Positions 46,032-55,249 of a stretch of DNA of 64,000 nt are shown here, piece by piece. The stretch is from the NCBI RefSeq assembly GCF_009455635.1, contig NZ_QPER01000002.1:2418001-2482000 (forward strand), in the 5' to 3' direction. The stretch's first letter is position 1. Every line of letters begins with the position of its first letter. This stretch comes from Paraburkholderia agricolaris. GTDB taxonomy: Bacteria > Pseudomonadota > Gammaproteobacteria > Burkholderiales > Burkholderiaceae. The position numbers and the translations under genes were made by a program. The notes below the pieces were generated by a model. That model made no database searches. It was not told the origin of the DNA and worked only from the letters and a program-made list of their open reading frames with translations.

Positions 46032-46337
46032 GTGAGTATTCGTCTAGTCTGCGCCTCTGCCTTCACCGCCATCGGTCTCGCCTGTTCGTCGACAGCGTTC
46101 GCCCGGGTAATCGTCACCGTGCCCGCCACCGTGATCTACGCGCCGCCGCCACGCGCCGTCTATTACTACGGCTATGCGCCGGTCAAACCGGTCTATGTGG
46201 TTGCGCCCCCGCCCGCTCCGATTCCGGTGGCGGTCGCGGCCGGCACGCCGGTGTTGCTGGCCGCGCCGACCCGCTACGCAATCGTGCCCGCGCCTGTCGT
46301 TACTTACGCTCAGCCTGTCATGGTGGTGCCGCGTTAG
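46032..46337 (+). CDS. Small secreted Pro/Val/Ala-rich protein
   Basis: 101 residues from a GTG start with AGGAG seven bases upstream. The signal peptide (LVCASAFTAIGLACSSTAFA) is followed by a proline-, valine- and tyrosine-rich mature part (VIYAPPPRAVYYYGYAPVKP, VYVVAPPPAPIPVAV). Short proteins of this kind are frequent in Burkholderia and have no assigned function. Confidence 0.65.
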   Translation: MSIRLVCASAFTAIGLACSSTAFARVIVTVPATVIYAPPPRAVYYYGYAPVKPVYVVAPPPAPIPVAVAAGTPVLLAAPTRYAIVPAPVVTYAQPVMVVPR

Positions 46338-46848
46338 GTGGTGCAGCATCAAGGGCGCAAAACGCGCACCCGGCTTGTTCGTTTCCGATGTACCGGTTAC
46401 GACAATAGCCGTTGAACCAGCATAAGCCATGCTGCCCACAAAGATTCCTGGTGAATTCCCGTTGCCCTGAAGAATGGCCGGCGTGCCGCGCGAGAACAGC
46501 TTATCCAGTGTTAAATCGCCACGGCTTACAGGCAAAGATGCGAAATGAGCTCAGTTTTTAAGCGTCCGATTAACTATTTCCATGCACTACGCGATTTAAA
46601 ACAGGCAGAAGACTTGCTCCGTCCAGAAGCCTCCGGGACTGGACGAAGTGAATACATCAGGTCAATGCAGGACGTTTGAAAGCTCGACATCGCGTCAGTA
46701 CAGAGGGATGCGGTACGGGATTTGCTCAAACGGATTACCAACGCAAAGCGTGTTTAGCGTCCGTTAGATGGATCGGTCTGGTCTTTCCAACTTATGGAAT
46801 TCCGCCCGCACCGCTTCGTTGCCCATTCCTCTTCTTCAGGAACGCTTG
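46338..46848. other. Low-coding region, possibly gene remnants
   Basis: 511 bp, partly AT-richer than its surroundings. The minus strand from 46535 down to about 46345 reads SRGTPAILQGNGNSPGIFVG followed by SMAYAGSTAIVVTGTSE, protein-like and not a shadow of a known gene; it then runs into the antisense of the secreted protein. A 44-codon open frame on the plus strand (46545-46679, starting MSSVFKRPINYFHALRD) has no ribosome site. Both may be pieces of decayed genes; I do not recognise either. Confidence 0.35.
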
Positions 46849-47088
46849 ATGAGCTTCCAACACCTGGATAAGGAAATTGCCCATCTGGAACGCGTATTTG
46901 GGCTGATTTCCGCCAACGATCGCATCCCGTTGTCCTATTGGCGTCAGCGGTTGCTCATGCTTCCCAGAACATCGTTGATGCCCGCCCAGCGCGCGCGCCT
47001 CGCGCGGCTCGAAGCTGTGCTGCGTACGCTCGAACAATCCGTGCGAACGCTGGCGGGCAAGCCGCCCTTGCGGCCGACGGGAACCTAG
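46849..47088 (+). CDS. Small hypothetical protein
   Basis: 79 residues, mostly helical in appearance and basic: HLDKEIAHLERVFGLISAND, PLSYWRQRLLMLP, ARLARLEAVLRTLEQSVRTL. The ATG at 46849 has AGGAA eight bases upstream; an in-frame reading from 46768 is possible. No family recognised. Its stop meets the stop of the convergent transporter gene. Confidence 0.55.
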   Translation: MSFQHLDKEIAHLERVFGLISANDRIPLSYWRQRLLMLPRTSLMPAQRARLARLEAVLRTLEQSVRTLAGKPPLRPTGT

Positions 47089-48332
47089 ATCAGGATCCGC
47101 GCGGTAAGCGCCAGCGCAAGCGCCGGCAGCATCACCACGATCCCGACTTTCAGGAACTTCATAAAACTCACGTCCTCGCCCTCGCGGCGAATTGCGTTGA
47201 GCCAGAGGATCGTGGCGAGCGAACCGGTAATCGACAGGTTCGGCCCCAGATCCACACCAATCAGAAGCGCGTCGATCACCCGCTCCGGACTATGCGTCTG
47301 CATCACGGTCGAACTGGCGATCAGACCCGCCGGCAAATTGTTCATCAGATTGCTGCCGATCGCGATGACGCTGCCCGCCCAACCGGCCGTCGAGAATTCA
47401 TTGTGTCGCGTCGCGTCTTGCAGCAGGTTGGCGAACGTCCTGATGACGCCCGTGTGATCGAGCATTTCGACCAGCACGAACAAGCCGGCGACCAGCGGCA
47501 ACACGCTCCACGATATTTCCCGGATCATCGGCAGCGGCGATTTGCGCTCCTGGATCAGCACGACCAACGCGGTCAGCGCGCCGAGTATCGCGGTGGGCAA
47601 GCCGAGCGGGACATCGAAGGCGGAAACCGTCAGCAACACGACGGCGGTCACCGCGATCCCGCCAAGCGCAACGCGCCCGCTCGACGACAACGCCACCGGC
47701 TCGAGATCGGCCTCGCAAGTACCGGCGAGCGCCTCGCGCTGGGTCCAGCGCAACAGCACGTAAGTCGCGACGATCGACAGTAGCGAAGGCAGCGTGAAGC
47801 GCATCAGCCAGGCGCCGAGCGCGGGCGTGTGATTGCCATACAGCACGATGTTGGCCGGGTTCGAGATCGGCAGCACGAAACTCGCGGCATTCGCAATGAA
47901 CGCGCACACGAAGAGCAGGGGCAACGGATGCGTCTTCGCTTTTTTGGCGGCAGCAAATACCGCCGGCGTGAGGACGACCGCCGTGGCGTCGTTGGAAAGA
48001 AAGGCGGTGATGACCACGCCGACCAGATAGACCAGCAAAAAAAGCTTTCGCGGCGAACCCTTGGCATGATTGACCGCGAATACTGCCACCCAGTCGAACA
48101 GACCTTCGCGACGCCCGACTTCCGAGAGCAGCATCATGCCGAACAGGAAGAGGTAGACGTCCGTGCCTTTGCCGACCGCCTCGATGGCCAGGTCGACGGG
48201 CAGCAGCCCAAGCGACACCAGCAGTAACGCACCGGCGACGGCCCACACGGCCTCGGGCCATTTGAACGGACGGGTAATGACGCCGGCCGTGGCGGCGATG
48301 GCGATACCCCAGGATAGAAAGACTGAATTCAA
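47085..48332 (-). CDS. ArsB/NhaD-type anion or ion transporter
   Basis: About 415 residues, ten to twelve TM helices, of the ion transporter superfamily that includes ArsB and the citrate/NhaD groups. Conserved segments are LFLFGMMLLSEVGRREGLFD, AFLSNDATAVVLTPAV (the SNDATAV hairpin), ISNPANIVLYGN and the second-half SNLMNNLPAGLIA with VDLGPNLSITGSLATILWL. These two inverted motifs are typical of ArsB-like arsenite transporters, but no ars genes are nearby. The start is taken as TTG at 48332, which has AGGA eight bases upstream; an ATG at 48416 would add 28 unconvincing residues. Confidence 0.83.
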   Translation of the reverse strand: MNSVFLSWGIAIAATAGVITRPFKWPEAVWAVAGALLLVSLGLLPVDLAIEAVGKGTDVYLFLFGMMLLSEVGRREGLFDWVAVFAVNHAKGSPRKLFLLVYLVGVVITAFLSNDATAVVLTPAVFAAAKKAKTHPLPLLFVCAFIANAASFVLPISNPANIVLYGNHTPALGAWLMRFTLPSLLSIVATYVLLRWTQREALAGTCEADLEPVALSSSGRVALGGIAVTAVVLLTVSAFDVPLGLPTAILGALTALVVLIQERKSPLPMIREISWSVLPLVAGLFVLVEMLDHTGVIRTFANLLQDATRHNEFSTAGWAGSVIAIGSNLMNNLPAGLIASSTVMQTHSPERVIDALLIGVDLGPNLSITGSLATILWLNAIRREGEDVSFMKFLKVGIVVMLPALALALTARILI

Positions 48333-48624
48333 CGGACAAGTCCTGGATTCTGATTCTGGATGATCTGGATGGCGCGCGAGCGCGACCGTGGAGCGCAGCA
48401 TACCCCATGACCGCAAGACAGCCGGAATCGGGTTGCAAGTGACGTGCCACGCCCGCAGGAGGTCACGCGCGTTTATTCCATCCCCATTAGCGTCACGGCT
48501 AGAACGATCTGTTCTCTTCTGCCCGTCTATTCAGTTTTCATCGGCATCCCTACCATCCGCATTCACACGCGACATACCGCACGCGGTAAGCATCACGCGC
48601 CTCACGAATAGCGAGCATGAATTC

Positions 48625-49179
48625 ATGAAACCCCGTCCTTCAGACGTCGAGCATTACAGCGGTCCTGCCATCGCCCTGCACTGGCTCATTGCATTGCTGA
48701 TCATCTGCGGGTTCTATATCGGCTGGATCATGACCGATATCCCCGGCTTTACGCCCACCAAGCTGAAGTACTTCTCGTGGCACAAATGGATCGGTGTGAC
48801 TGTCTTCGTGCTGGCCGTGGCCCGCGTGCTGTGGCGCGCCACGCACCGCGCGCCTGTACTCGATCGCGCGACACCCACGTGGCAGAAGGCTGCGGCCCAT
48901 CTCGTGCATGGCGTGCTCTACGTTCTGATGCTGGCCATTCCGCTGTCCGGCTACTTCTATAGCTCGGCCGCGGGCATTCAGGTGGTGTACCTCGGCATCG
49001 TGCCGCTGCCCACCTTTATCGGCCCCGACCAGGCGCTCAAGGCAAGCCTGCGCACAATCCACGTACTGCTCAACTACACGCTGCTGACGCTCGTTGTCAT
49101 GCATGTACTGGCGGCGCTCAAGCATCAGTTTGTCGACCGCGACGGATTGCTCGCGCGGATGATTCCGTTCCTCAAGTAA
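48625..49179 (+). CDS. Cytochrome b561 (di-haem membrane electron carrier)
   Basis: 184 residues, four TM helices with the haem-ligating histidines: ALHWLIALLIICGFYIGW, WHKWIGVTVFVLAVARVLW, LVHGVLYVLMLAIPLSGYFY and HVLLNYTLLTLVVMHVLAAL. Such proteins take electrons from quinol. The start ATG at 48625 fits the family. It is followed by two YceI genes, a frequent arrangement in proteobacteria. Confidence 0.9.
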   Translation: MKPRPSDVEHYSGPAIALHWLIALLIICGFYIGWIMTDIPGFTPTKLKYFSWHKWIGVTVFVLAVARVLWRATHRAPVLDRATPTWQKAAAHLVHGVLYVLMLAIPLSGYFYSSAAGIQVVYLGIVPLPTFIGPDQALKASLRTIHVLLNYTLLTLVVMHVLAALKHQFVDRDGLLARMIPFLK

Positions 49180-49284
49180 CACAGGTATCAGCCGGGTCAC
49201 GGCAGATTGGCTACAGCCGGTTGGCAATCAAATTCCCAGCAGTGCGCAATCAACGCGCGTGGGTTCGATAGGATGCGTACCACG

Positions 49285-49848
49285 ATGAAATCAAATCTCT
49301 ACCACTCCATTCTGGCCGGCGCCGCCGCCCTCTCGTTCTTCGGCGCAAGCCTCGCGCACGCCGATGTCGACACGAGCAAAAGCAGCGTCATCGCCACGAC
49401 GAAGCAGATGAACGTGCCGGTGGACGGCAAATTCAAAAAGTTCTCGGCGCAGCTGAATTTCGATCCGGCCAGGCCAACCGCCGGCAGCGCCAATGTCTCG
49501 ATCGACACCGGCAGTTACGACCTCGGTGCGGACGACTACAACAAGCAGGCCCAAGGCAAGGAATGGTTCGATAGCGCGACCTGGCCGGCCGCGACTTTCG
49601 TTTCGAGCGCGATCGCGCCAGCCGGCGGCAATCAGTACAGGATCACCGGCAAGCTCACCATCAAAGGCAAATTGCAAACCGTGGTGGTGCCGGTCACGAT
49701 CGCCAGCCAGGGCAACACCCAAACCTTCGACGGCACCTTGCCGATCAAACGCTCGCAGTTCGATGTCGGCACAGGCGAATGGAAAGACACGTCGGTTGTC
49801 GCCGACGAAGTCGTCATCAAATTTCACATCGTCGCTTCGAAAAAGTAA
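49285..49848 (+). CDS. YceI-family periplasmic protein (first)
   Basis: 187 residues: signal peptide (LYHSILAGAAALSFFGASLAHA) and a YceI beta-barrel with VPVDGKFKKFSAQLNFDPA, KEWFDSATWPAATFVSSAI and ITGKLTIKGKLQTVVVPVTI. YceI proteins bind long-chain isoprenoids or similar lipids in a lipocalin-like barrel. The start at 49285 is chosen over 49273 by signal-peptide shape; the ribosome site is weak in both cases. Confidence 0.88.
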   Translation: MKSNLYHSILAGAAALSFFGASLAHADVDTSKSSVIATTKQMNVPVDGKFKKFSAQLNFDPARPTAGSANVSIDTGSYDLGADDYNKQAQGKEWFDSATWPAATFVSSAIAPAGGNQYRITGKLTIKGKLQTVVVPVTIASQGNTQTFDGTLPIKRSQFDVGTGEWKDTSVVADEVVIKFHIVASKK

Positions 49849-49896
49849 CGCAACACACCGAAGCGTCGCAGCACTTTCTGAAACCTGGAGAATCAC

Positions 49897-50475
49897 TTGA
49901 AGAAACAACTTTTGCTCGCCGCAGGCGCGCTGGCCACCGCTTTGTCGTTCAACGCCATGGCCGCCGACACATATCAGCTCGATCCCATGCACACCTATCC
50001 GAGCTTCGAAACCGATCACTTCGGCGGACTGTCGATCTGGCGCGGCAAGTTCAAGAAAAGCAGCGGCACCGTGGTGCTGGACCGCGCGGCAAAGACCGGT
50101 ACGGTAGACGTGACGATCGACATGAGCTCGGTGGATATCGGTAACGACAAGCTCGACGCGGAACTGGTCACGGACAAGTTCTTCGACGCCGGCAAGTATC
50201 CGAGCGCGACCTACAAGGGCACGCAGATCCGCTTCGACGGCGACAAGCCGGTGGAAGTGATCGGCACCCTGACCATGCACGGCGTCACCAGGCCGGTCAA
50301 CCTGAAGATCGAATCGTTCAAGTGCTTCATCAACCCGATGCTCAAGCGCGAAGTGTGCGGCACTGAATCGACCGCGACGTTCAATCGCGACGATTTCGGC
50401 ATCGACTTCGGCAAGACCTACGGCTTCAAGATGCAAACCACATTGCATATTCAGGCTGAAGGCATCAAGCAGTAA
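49897..50475 (+). CDS. YceI-family periplasmic protein (second)
   Basis: 192 residues from a TTG start at 49897 with GGAG eight bases upstream (no ATG is available before the signal peptide [22 protein letters not shown]). The barrel shows [54 protein letters not shown] and a terminal [16 protein letters not shown] paralogue of the preceding gene; probably both serve a quinone or lipid carrier function with the b561 cytochrome. Confidence 0.9.
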   Translation: MKKQLLLAAGALATALSFNAMAADTYQLDPMHTYPSFETDHFGGLSIWRGKFKKSSGTVVLDRAAKTGTVDVTIDMSSVDIGNDKLDAELVTDKFFDAGKYPSATYKGTQIRFDGDKPVEVIGTLTMHGVTRPVNLKIESFKCFINPMLKREVCGTESTATFNRDDFGIDFGKTYGFKMQTTLHIQAEGIKQ

Positions 50476-50651
50476 TCATTGCTCCCCGCCCGCTCGCGTC
50501 ACGCGCGAGCGGCAAACAGTGGTATCGCTCCACGCCCTCCCATTCGACCTTGCCGTGATACCAACGGTCGATTCGTCCAGACAATCCCCGCGATTCATCG
50601 AAGTCTTCAAATTCGAGGCTCAAACAGGCTCGCCGCGCTGACAAGCTCTTG

Positions 50652-50667
50652 TTATAATTCTCCCATC
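50652..50667. promoter_or_regulatory. DeoR-type operator over the regulator promoter
   Basis: TGTTATAATTCTCCCA matches the E. coli DeoR operator TGTTAGAATTCTAACA at 13 of 16 positions. It contains the -10 TATAAT (50655-50660), preceded by TG to make an extended -10. A second, similar site lies at 60956-60971. Likely autoregulation of the DeoR-family gene that starts at 50716. Confidence 0.6.
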
Positions 50668-50715
50668 AACTCGAACAAAACATAACGCCTCTGCCTACTG
50701 CGCGACAGGACCTCC

Positions 50716-51441
50716 ATGCTGAAACCCGACCGCCTCCGCGCCCTCGCCGATGCGCTGGCCAAGCAGAGCGTCATGCGCCTGCGCGACGCCGCCAGCCTGC
50801 TGAACGTATCGGAGATGACTGTCCGGCGCGATATCGCAGGCAGTCCGGAACGATTCACGTATCTCGGCGGCTACATTGTCAGCGCGACCGACGTACCCAA
50901 TACCGCCGGCTATTCACTCGAAGCCGAGCAGGATCACTTCGCGCAGGCCAAGGCGGAAGCATCCGCGATTGCGGCGAAACTCGTTGTCGACCACGAAACG
51001 ATCTTCATCGATTGCGGCACCACGCTCACCACGCTGGCGCGTCTGATTCCGCTTGAGCGTCACGTCACCGTGGTCTGCTATTCGCTGAACGTGGCGGAGA
51101 TTTTGCGGCGCAAGCCGAATGTGCGGATGATTCTGCTGGGCGGCGTCTACGTGCCGTCTTCAGATTCGTTTGCGGGCGAAGAGAGTCTGGAGATGCTGCG
51201 CCGCATGGGCATCAACAAGGCATTTATTTCCGCGGGCGGCGTGGACAGCGCGCGCGGCGTCACATGCTGGAATTTTCACGAAGTCGCGCTCAAGCAGGCA
51301 GCCATGGCGAGTGCCGTCGAACGGCATCTGGTGGTGGACCAGAGCAAGTTCGGCGTCGTCAAGGCGGTACGCTTCTCGCAGGTCGACGACTTCGATTCCA
51401 TCATCACCGAAAAGGGCCAGGAGCTTCGCAAGCGCAAATGA
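50716..51441 (+). CDS. DeoR-family transcriptional regulator
   Basis: 241 residues. The N-terminal helix-turn-helix is LRDAASLLNVSEMTVRRDI (residues 22-40), characteristic of the family. The sugar-phosphate sensor domain has IFIDCGTTLTTLARLIP, VVCYSLNVAEILRRKPN, LLGGVYVPSSDSFAGEESLE, INKAFISAGGVD and HLVVDQSKFG. DeoR proteins are usually relieved by phosphorylated sugars. The gene converges on the catabolic operon that contains deoC and has a DeoR-like operator in its own promoter, so it probably responds to deoxyribose-5-phosphate or a related compound. Confidence 0.9.
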   Translation: MLKPDRLRALADALAKQSVMRLRDAASLLNVSEMTVRRDIAGSPERFTYLGGYIVSATDVPNTAGYSLEAEQDHFAQAKAEASAIAAKLVVDHETIFIDCGTTLTTLARLIPLERHVTVVCYSLNVAEILRRKPNVRMILLGGVYVPSSDSFAGEESLEMLRRMGINKAFISAGGVDSARGVTCWNFHEVALKQAAMASAVERHLVVDQSKFGVVKAVRFSQVDDFDSIITEKGQELRKRK

Positions 51442-51483
51442 ATGCGCTAGCCGCCTGGCACCGTGCCGGCGGGCGGCCGGTTT

Positions 51484-52542
51484 TCAGCTCTTGCGCTGCA
51501 AGGCAAACAGCGTCCCCGCGATCAGAATAAATGCACCGATAATCACCTTCTGCCAGGTACTCGGCACCCCAACCAGAATCAGCACACTGTTGATCAGCGT
51601 GACCAGCACCACACCGAGCAAGGTGCCGGCCACCGTGCCCGTGCCGCCCGTAATGCGCGCACCGCCCAGAATCACCGCGGCGATCACATCGAGTTCCGAG
51701 CCCACCAGATCGAACGGATTCGCGAGCCGGTTGTTCGATACATGCAGAATGCCCGCAATTCCGGCGAGCATGCCGGTATAACCGAACACGAACAGATGGA
51801 TCGCGCGCAGGTTGTAGCCGAGCCGCTCGGCGATCGCGAGGCTGCCGCCCATCGCATAGACACCGCGCCCCATCATGGTCCGGTTCAACAGCCACCACGT
51901 AACAACGGCAGCCACCACCAGCGCCAGTACCGAGATGGGCAGCACGGCGCGCAGACCTTCGCTGGTGTGATAGAAGAACAGCGGAATCCGGCCGAAATGA
52001 TCCATGCTGTGCGGAATGTTCATGAAGAACGTCGTGCCGATAAACGTCAGCAGCAGGCCGCGATACAGATACTGCGTGCCGATCGTGACGATCAGCGAAG
52101 GCGCTTTCAGGCGATGCACCAGCAGGCCGTTGATGAGACCGAGCAGCACGCCGCCCAGCGCACCGGTGATCAGGATCAATGCGAACGGCGCATCCGGCCA
52201 CCATGCAAACACCGCCTTCGTGATGCCGTACATCGTCAGCGCGGCGATTGCCGTAAACGAGACGTCGATACCGCCGGACGCAAGCACGACTAGCGTGCCG
52301 AGCGCGAAAAGCGACATCGTGGTGGCCGAATGCAGCAGATCGAATAACGTCGCGAGCTGAAAGAAGCGCGGATTGATCGTGCCGACAATCACACACGTCG
52401 CCGCAATCAAGGCGACGGTGAACCATTCGGGGTTACGCGAGAGCTTCGCCATCAAGGTGGGTGGCTTGACCTCGGGGGCGACTTCAACAACGCTCGGGGT
52501 GGTCATGGTCTGGTTCATGCGCGAAGGGATCCGCGAGTTCAT
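51484..52542 (-). CDS. ABC sugar transporter permease 1
   Basis: 352 residues, eight to ten TM helices, of the RbsC/AraH permease family (ALGTLVVLASGGIDVSFTAIAA, LIVTIGTQYLYRGLLLTFIG, AIAERLGYNLRAIHLFVFGYTG, ELDVIAAVILGGARITGGTGTVAGTL abridged to its key Gly-rich part). It forms the membrane channel with the permease at 55250-56329. AAAGGA lies upstream of the start. Last gene of the leftward operon. Confidence 0.9.
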   Translation of the reverse strand: MNSRIPSRMNQTMTTPSVVEVAPEVKPPTLMAKLSRNPEWFTVALIAATCVIVGTINPRFFQLATLFDLLHSATTMSLFALGTLVVLASGGIDVSFTAIAALTMYGITKAVFAWWPDAPFALILITGALGGVLLGLINGLLVHRLKAPSLIVTIGTQYLYRGLLLTFIGTTFFMNIPHSMDHFGRIPLFFYHTSEGLRAVLPISVLALVVAAVVTWWLLNRTMMGRGVYAMGGSLAIAERLGYNLRAIHLFVFGYTGMLAGIAGILHVSNNRLANPFDLVGSELDVIAAVILGGARITGGTGTVAGTLLGVVLVTLINSVLILVGVPSTWQKVIIGAFILIAGTLFALQRKS

Positions 52543-52571
52543 GGGTATCGGCGTCCTTTATGCGGCGTGCT

Positions 52572-54131
52572 TTATGCGGCTTCCGAAAGCAGCGCGCGAT
52601 ACAGGTCGGCTTCGCTCAACGTGTCAGCCTGATATTCGCTCGCCACACGCCCCTTCTTCATCATCAGGATGCGGTCGCAGTTCTGCAGCAGCTCGGGCAG
52701 GTCGTCGCTGATCAGGATGATGCCGATGCCGCGTTGCGACAGGCGCTGCATGATGCGGTAGATAATGTCTTTCGATCCAACGTCGACGCCAACCGTCGGC
52801 CCATGCAGAATCAGCACGCGCGGATCGATGGCGAGCCAGCGGCCAATCAATACGCGCTGCTGATTGCCGCCCGAGAGCGACTGCACGGGCTTGTCGACAC
52901 CGGGCGTCGCGATCTGCAAATCCTTCACCGTCTGTTCCGCAAGCGCCTGCGCGCGCGTGCGGTCGATCTGGCCGAAGCGGTCCCTCAGGCTGGAGATCAT
53001 TGCGGTAATCACGTTGTCGCGGATCGTCTTGTCGAGAAACAGCCCTTCGTTCAGGCGGTCTTCCGGCACATAGCCAATGCGATGATGTTTCGCGTCCGAG
53101 GGAGTACGCAAGGAAATCGCCTTGCCGTCGAGCATCACCTGTCCCGATTGCGCCGGTGCAACACCCGCGAGTGCGCGAGCAAGTTCGTTGCGCCCCGAAT
53201 CGAGCAGACCGGTAATGCCGAGAATCTCGCCGCCATGCAGTGCGAACGACACGCCGCTGAATTGGCCCGCGCGAGTGAAGCCGCGCACGTCGAGCACGAC
53301 CTCCTGGCTGAACGCTCCTTCACGATAGCGCTCGTTCGACAGATGGCGCCCTGTCATCAGCTCGCTGATCTGCGCTTTGGTGAATTGCGCGATCGGCCCC
53401 TGCGCCATTTTCTGGCCGTCGCGCAGCACGATGACTTCGCCGCCGATCGCGTAGCATTCGTCGAGCTTGTGGCTAACGAACAGCACCGTCACGCCCTGCG
53501 CGCGCAGATTCGCGAGCACGGCGATCAGATTGTCGACCTCCTTTTGCGTGAGCGAGGTAGTGGGCTCGTCCATGATGACGAACTTTGCATCGCTGGCAAT
53601 CGCGCGCGCAATGGCAACGAGTTGGCGCGTGGCAAGCGGCAACTGCTCGATCAAGGTCGCCTGAAATTCCGCATCGCCAGGCAGGCCCACCGATTCCAGC
53701 GCTCGCGCTGCCGTGCGCGCGAGCGCCCGGCGGTCGAAGGTCCGCGCGAGCCGGCCTTCGTGCGTGGCCAGCTCGGCGGTGAGTGCAACGTTTTCCGCCA
53801 CGTTCATGTTGGGCAGCAGCGAGAGATCCTGATAGACGGTCTCGATTCCCGCCGCCAGCGATTCCAGCGCGGAAAGCCGCGCATGCCGAACGCCTTCGAT
53901 CACGAGTTCACCTTCGTCGGGCGGCTGCGCGCCGGAGATGATCTTGATTAAGGTGCTCTTGCCGCAGCCGTTTTCGCCGAGCAGGTGATAAATCTGACCG
54001 CGCTCGAACGACAGGCTCACCCCGCGCAATGCATGCACGCCGGTGAAACGCTTGTGCACGCCGACCACCTGAAGAAACGGTTGCGGCGTGTCGGAACGCG
54101 AGGACAGCGGTGACGTTGCGTCTTCACTCAT
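52572..54131 (-). CDS. ABC sugar transporter ATP-binding protein with altered second Walker B
   Basis: 519 residues, two ATPase domains of the RbsA/MglA type. The first has LGENGCGKSTLIKI, the signature region LPLATRQLVAIARA and an intact Walker B VIMDEPTTSL. The second has the usual degenerate P-loop GLLDSGRNELA, a signature LSGGNQQRVLIGRW, but its Walker B reads VLILHGPTVGVDVG, so the Asp-Glu pair is His-Gly. The sequence at about 52797-52803 confirms CAT GGG in place of an Asp and a Glu codon. Normal RbsA proteins keep this Asp-Glu in domain two. Hydrolysis would depend on the first domain. Its ATG follows the binding-protein stop by one base. Confidence 0.92.
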   Translation of the reverse strand: MSEDATSPLSSRSDTPQPFLQVVGVHKRFTGVHALRGVSLSFERGQIYHLLGENGCGKSTLIKIISGAQPPDEGELVIEGVRHARLSALESLAAGIETVYQDLSLLPNMNVAENVALTAELATHEGRLARTFDRRALARTAARALESVGLPGDAEFQATLIEQLPLATRQLVAIARAIASDAKFVIMDEPTTSLTQKEVDNLIAVLANLRAQGVTVLFVSHKLDECYAIGGEVIVLRDGQKMAQGPIAQFTKAQISELMTGRHLSNERYREGAFSQEVVLDVRGFTRAGQFSGVSFALHGGEILGITGLLDSGRNELARALAGVAPAQSGQVMLDGKAISLRTPSDAKHHRIGYVPEDRLNEGLFLDKTIRDNVITAMISSLRDRFGQIDRTRAQALAEQTVKDLQIATPGVDKPVQSLSGGNQQRVLIGRWLAIDPRVLILHGPTVGVDVGSKDIIYRIMQRLSQRGIGIILISDDLPELLQNCDRILMMKKGRVASEYQADTLSEADLYRALLSEAA

Positions 54132-54132
54132 A

Positions 54133-55137
54133 TCAGAACGGATACTGCTTGTAGTTCGATTTGTCGACGTTCACCCAGCCCTGGCCGCGCACAATGATCC
54201 CCTTGCCCGGCCCCTTGGCGACGGTAACTTTCGTATAGCCCGGAATGCCGAGGTCGGCGCCGTTCTCGACCGTCTTGCCGTCGATCAGCATCTGCGCAAT
54301 CTTGTTCATCGCGATGCCCGCAAGCTTCGGATCCCAGAACGCGATGCCGTTGATCGCGCCGCTCTCAAGGAACTTGCCTGCTTCAGTCGGCAGGCCCGTG
54401 CCGTACACGCAGATCTTGCCCTGCATGCCGGCTTCTTCGACCGCGCGGCCGATACCGATCACGTCGAGCGAGGAGGAACCCTGGAAGCCCTTCAGGTCCG
54501 GATGCTTGCGCAGCACTTCCTTCGCGACTTCATAGGCGCGTTCGCCGTCGTTGTTGGTTTCGAGTTTCGGTTCGACCAGATCCATCTTCGGATACTTCGC
54601 CTTCGCATTGCCGATCCCGCCGTCGGCCCATTGCACCTGCGAGCGGCTGCCGAGCGAGCCGACCAGCACGGCCCACTTGCCTTCGTTGTGCATGCATGAA
54701 GCGAGACGTTCGTTCAGGCCGGCACCGTAGGCCGTGTTGTCGAATGCCTCGATATCGACCATCGTGTTCTTTTCGTTGTCGGCCTCATGGGTCACCACCT
54801 TGATGCCGCGATCCATCGCCTTCTTCAAGGCCGGTTCGAGTGTCGGCGGATCGTAGGGCACCACCGCAATCGCCGTGACCTTCTTCGCGATCAGATCTTC
54901 GATGATCTTCAGTTGCTGTGCGGCATCCGCCCGGCCAGGGCCGGTCTGATACGCGGTCACACCCGGGTTGTCCTTCGCGAATTGCTTGACGCCCTCGTCC
55001 ATCCGGTTGAACCAGTTGATGCCGGTCACCTTGACGACCGTGACGATCGTCTCGTTGGTTGCCGCGTGCGCAGCGGCAATCACGCCCACCGTAAGGGCGC
55101 CTGCTGCGAGCGCGGTACCCAGTCGAGTCAATTTCAT
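54133..55137 (-). CDS. Periplasmic sugar-binding protein (LsrB/RhaS-like)
   Basis: 334 residues with signal peptide (RLGTALAAGALTVGVIAAAHA) and a periplasmic-binding-protein type 1 fold: VVKVTGINWFNRMDEGVKQF, AIAVVPYDPPTLEPALKKAM, GIKVVTHEADNEKN, and GINGIAFWDPKLAGIAMNKI. The sequence is most like the autoinducer-2/rhamnose binding group. Ligand unknown; a pentose or deoxypentose is suggested by the context. AAGGAG eight bases before the ATG. It belongs to the leftward transport operon. Confidence 0.9.
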   Translation of the reverse strand: MKLTRLGTALAAGALTVGVIAAAHAATNETIVTVVKVTGINWFNRMDEGVKQFAKDNPGVTAYQTGPGRADAAQQLKIIEDLIAKKVTAIAVVPYDPPTLEPALKKAMDRGIKVVTHEADNEKNTMVDIEAFDNTAYGAGLNERLASCMHNEGKWAVLVGSLGSRSQVQWADGGIGNAKAKYPKMDLVEPKLETNNDGERAYEVAKEVLRKHPDLKGFQGSSSLDVIGIGRAVEEAGMQGKICVYGTGLPTEAGKFLESGAINGIAFWDPKLAGIAMNKIAQMLIDGKTVENGADLGIPGYTKVTVAKGPGKGIIVRGQGWVNVDKSNYKQYPF

Positions 55138-55249
55138 GCGATGTCTCCTTTATGGTTCGATGTCGCCCCACTTCATCGTCACGGACAGCCAGGGCTCGTT
55201 GTCCGCCGCGTACTGAAACCTTGCCTGCGCCTCGCGTCTGTGCGACGCG

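Noticed and set aside
46545..46679. 44-codon plus-strand frame in the low-coding region
   Set aside because: No ribosome site and no recognisable family; mentioned only as a possible remnant in the region entry.
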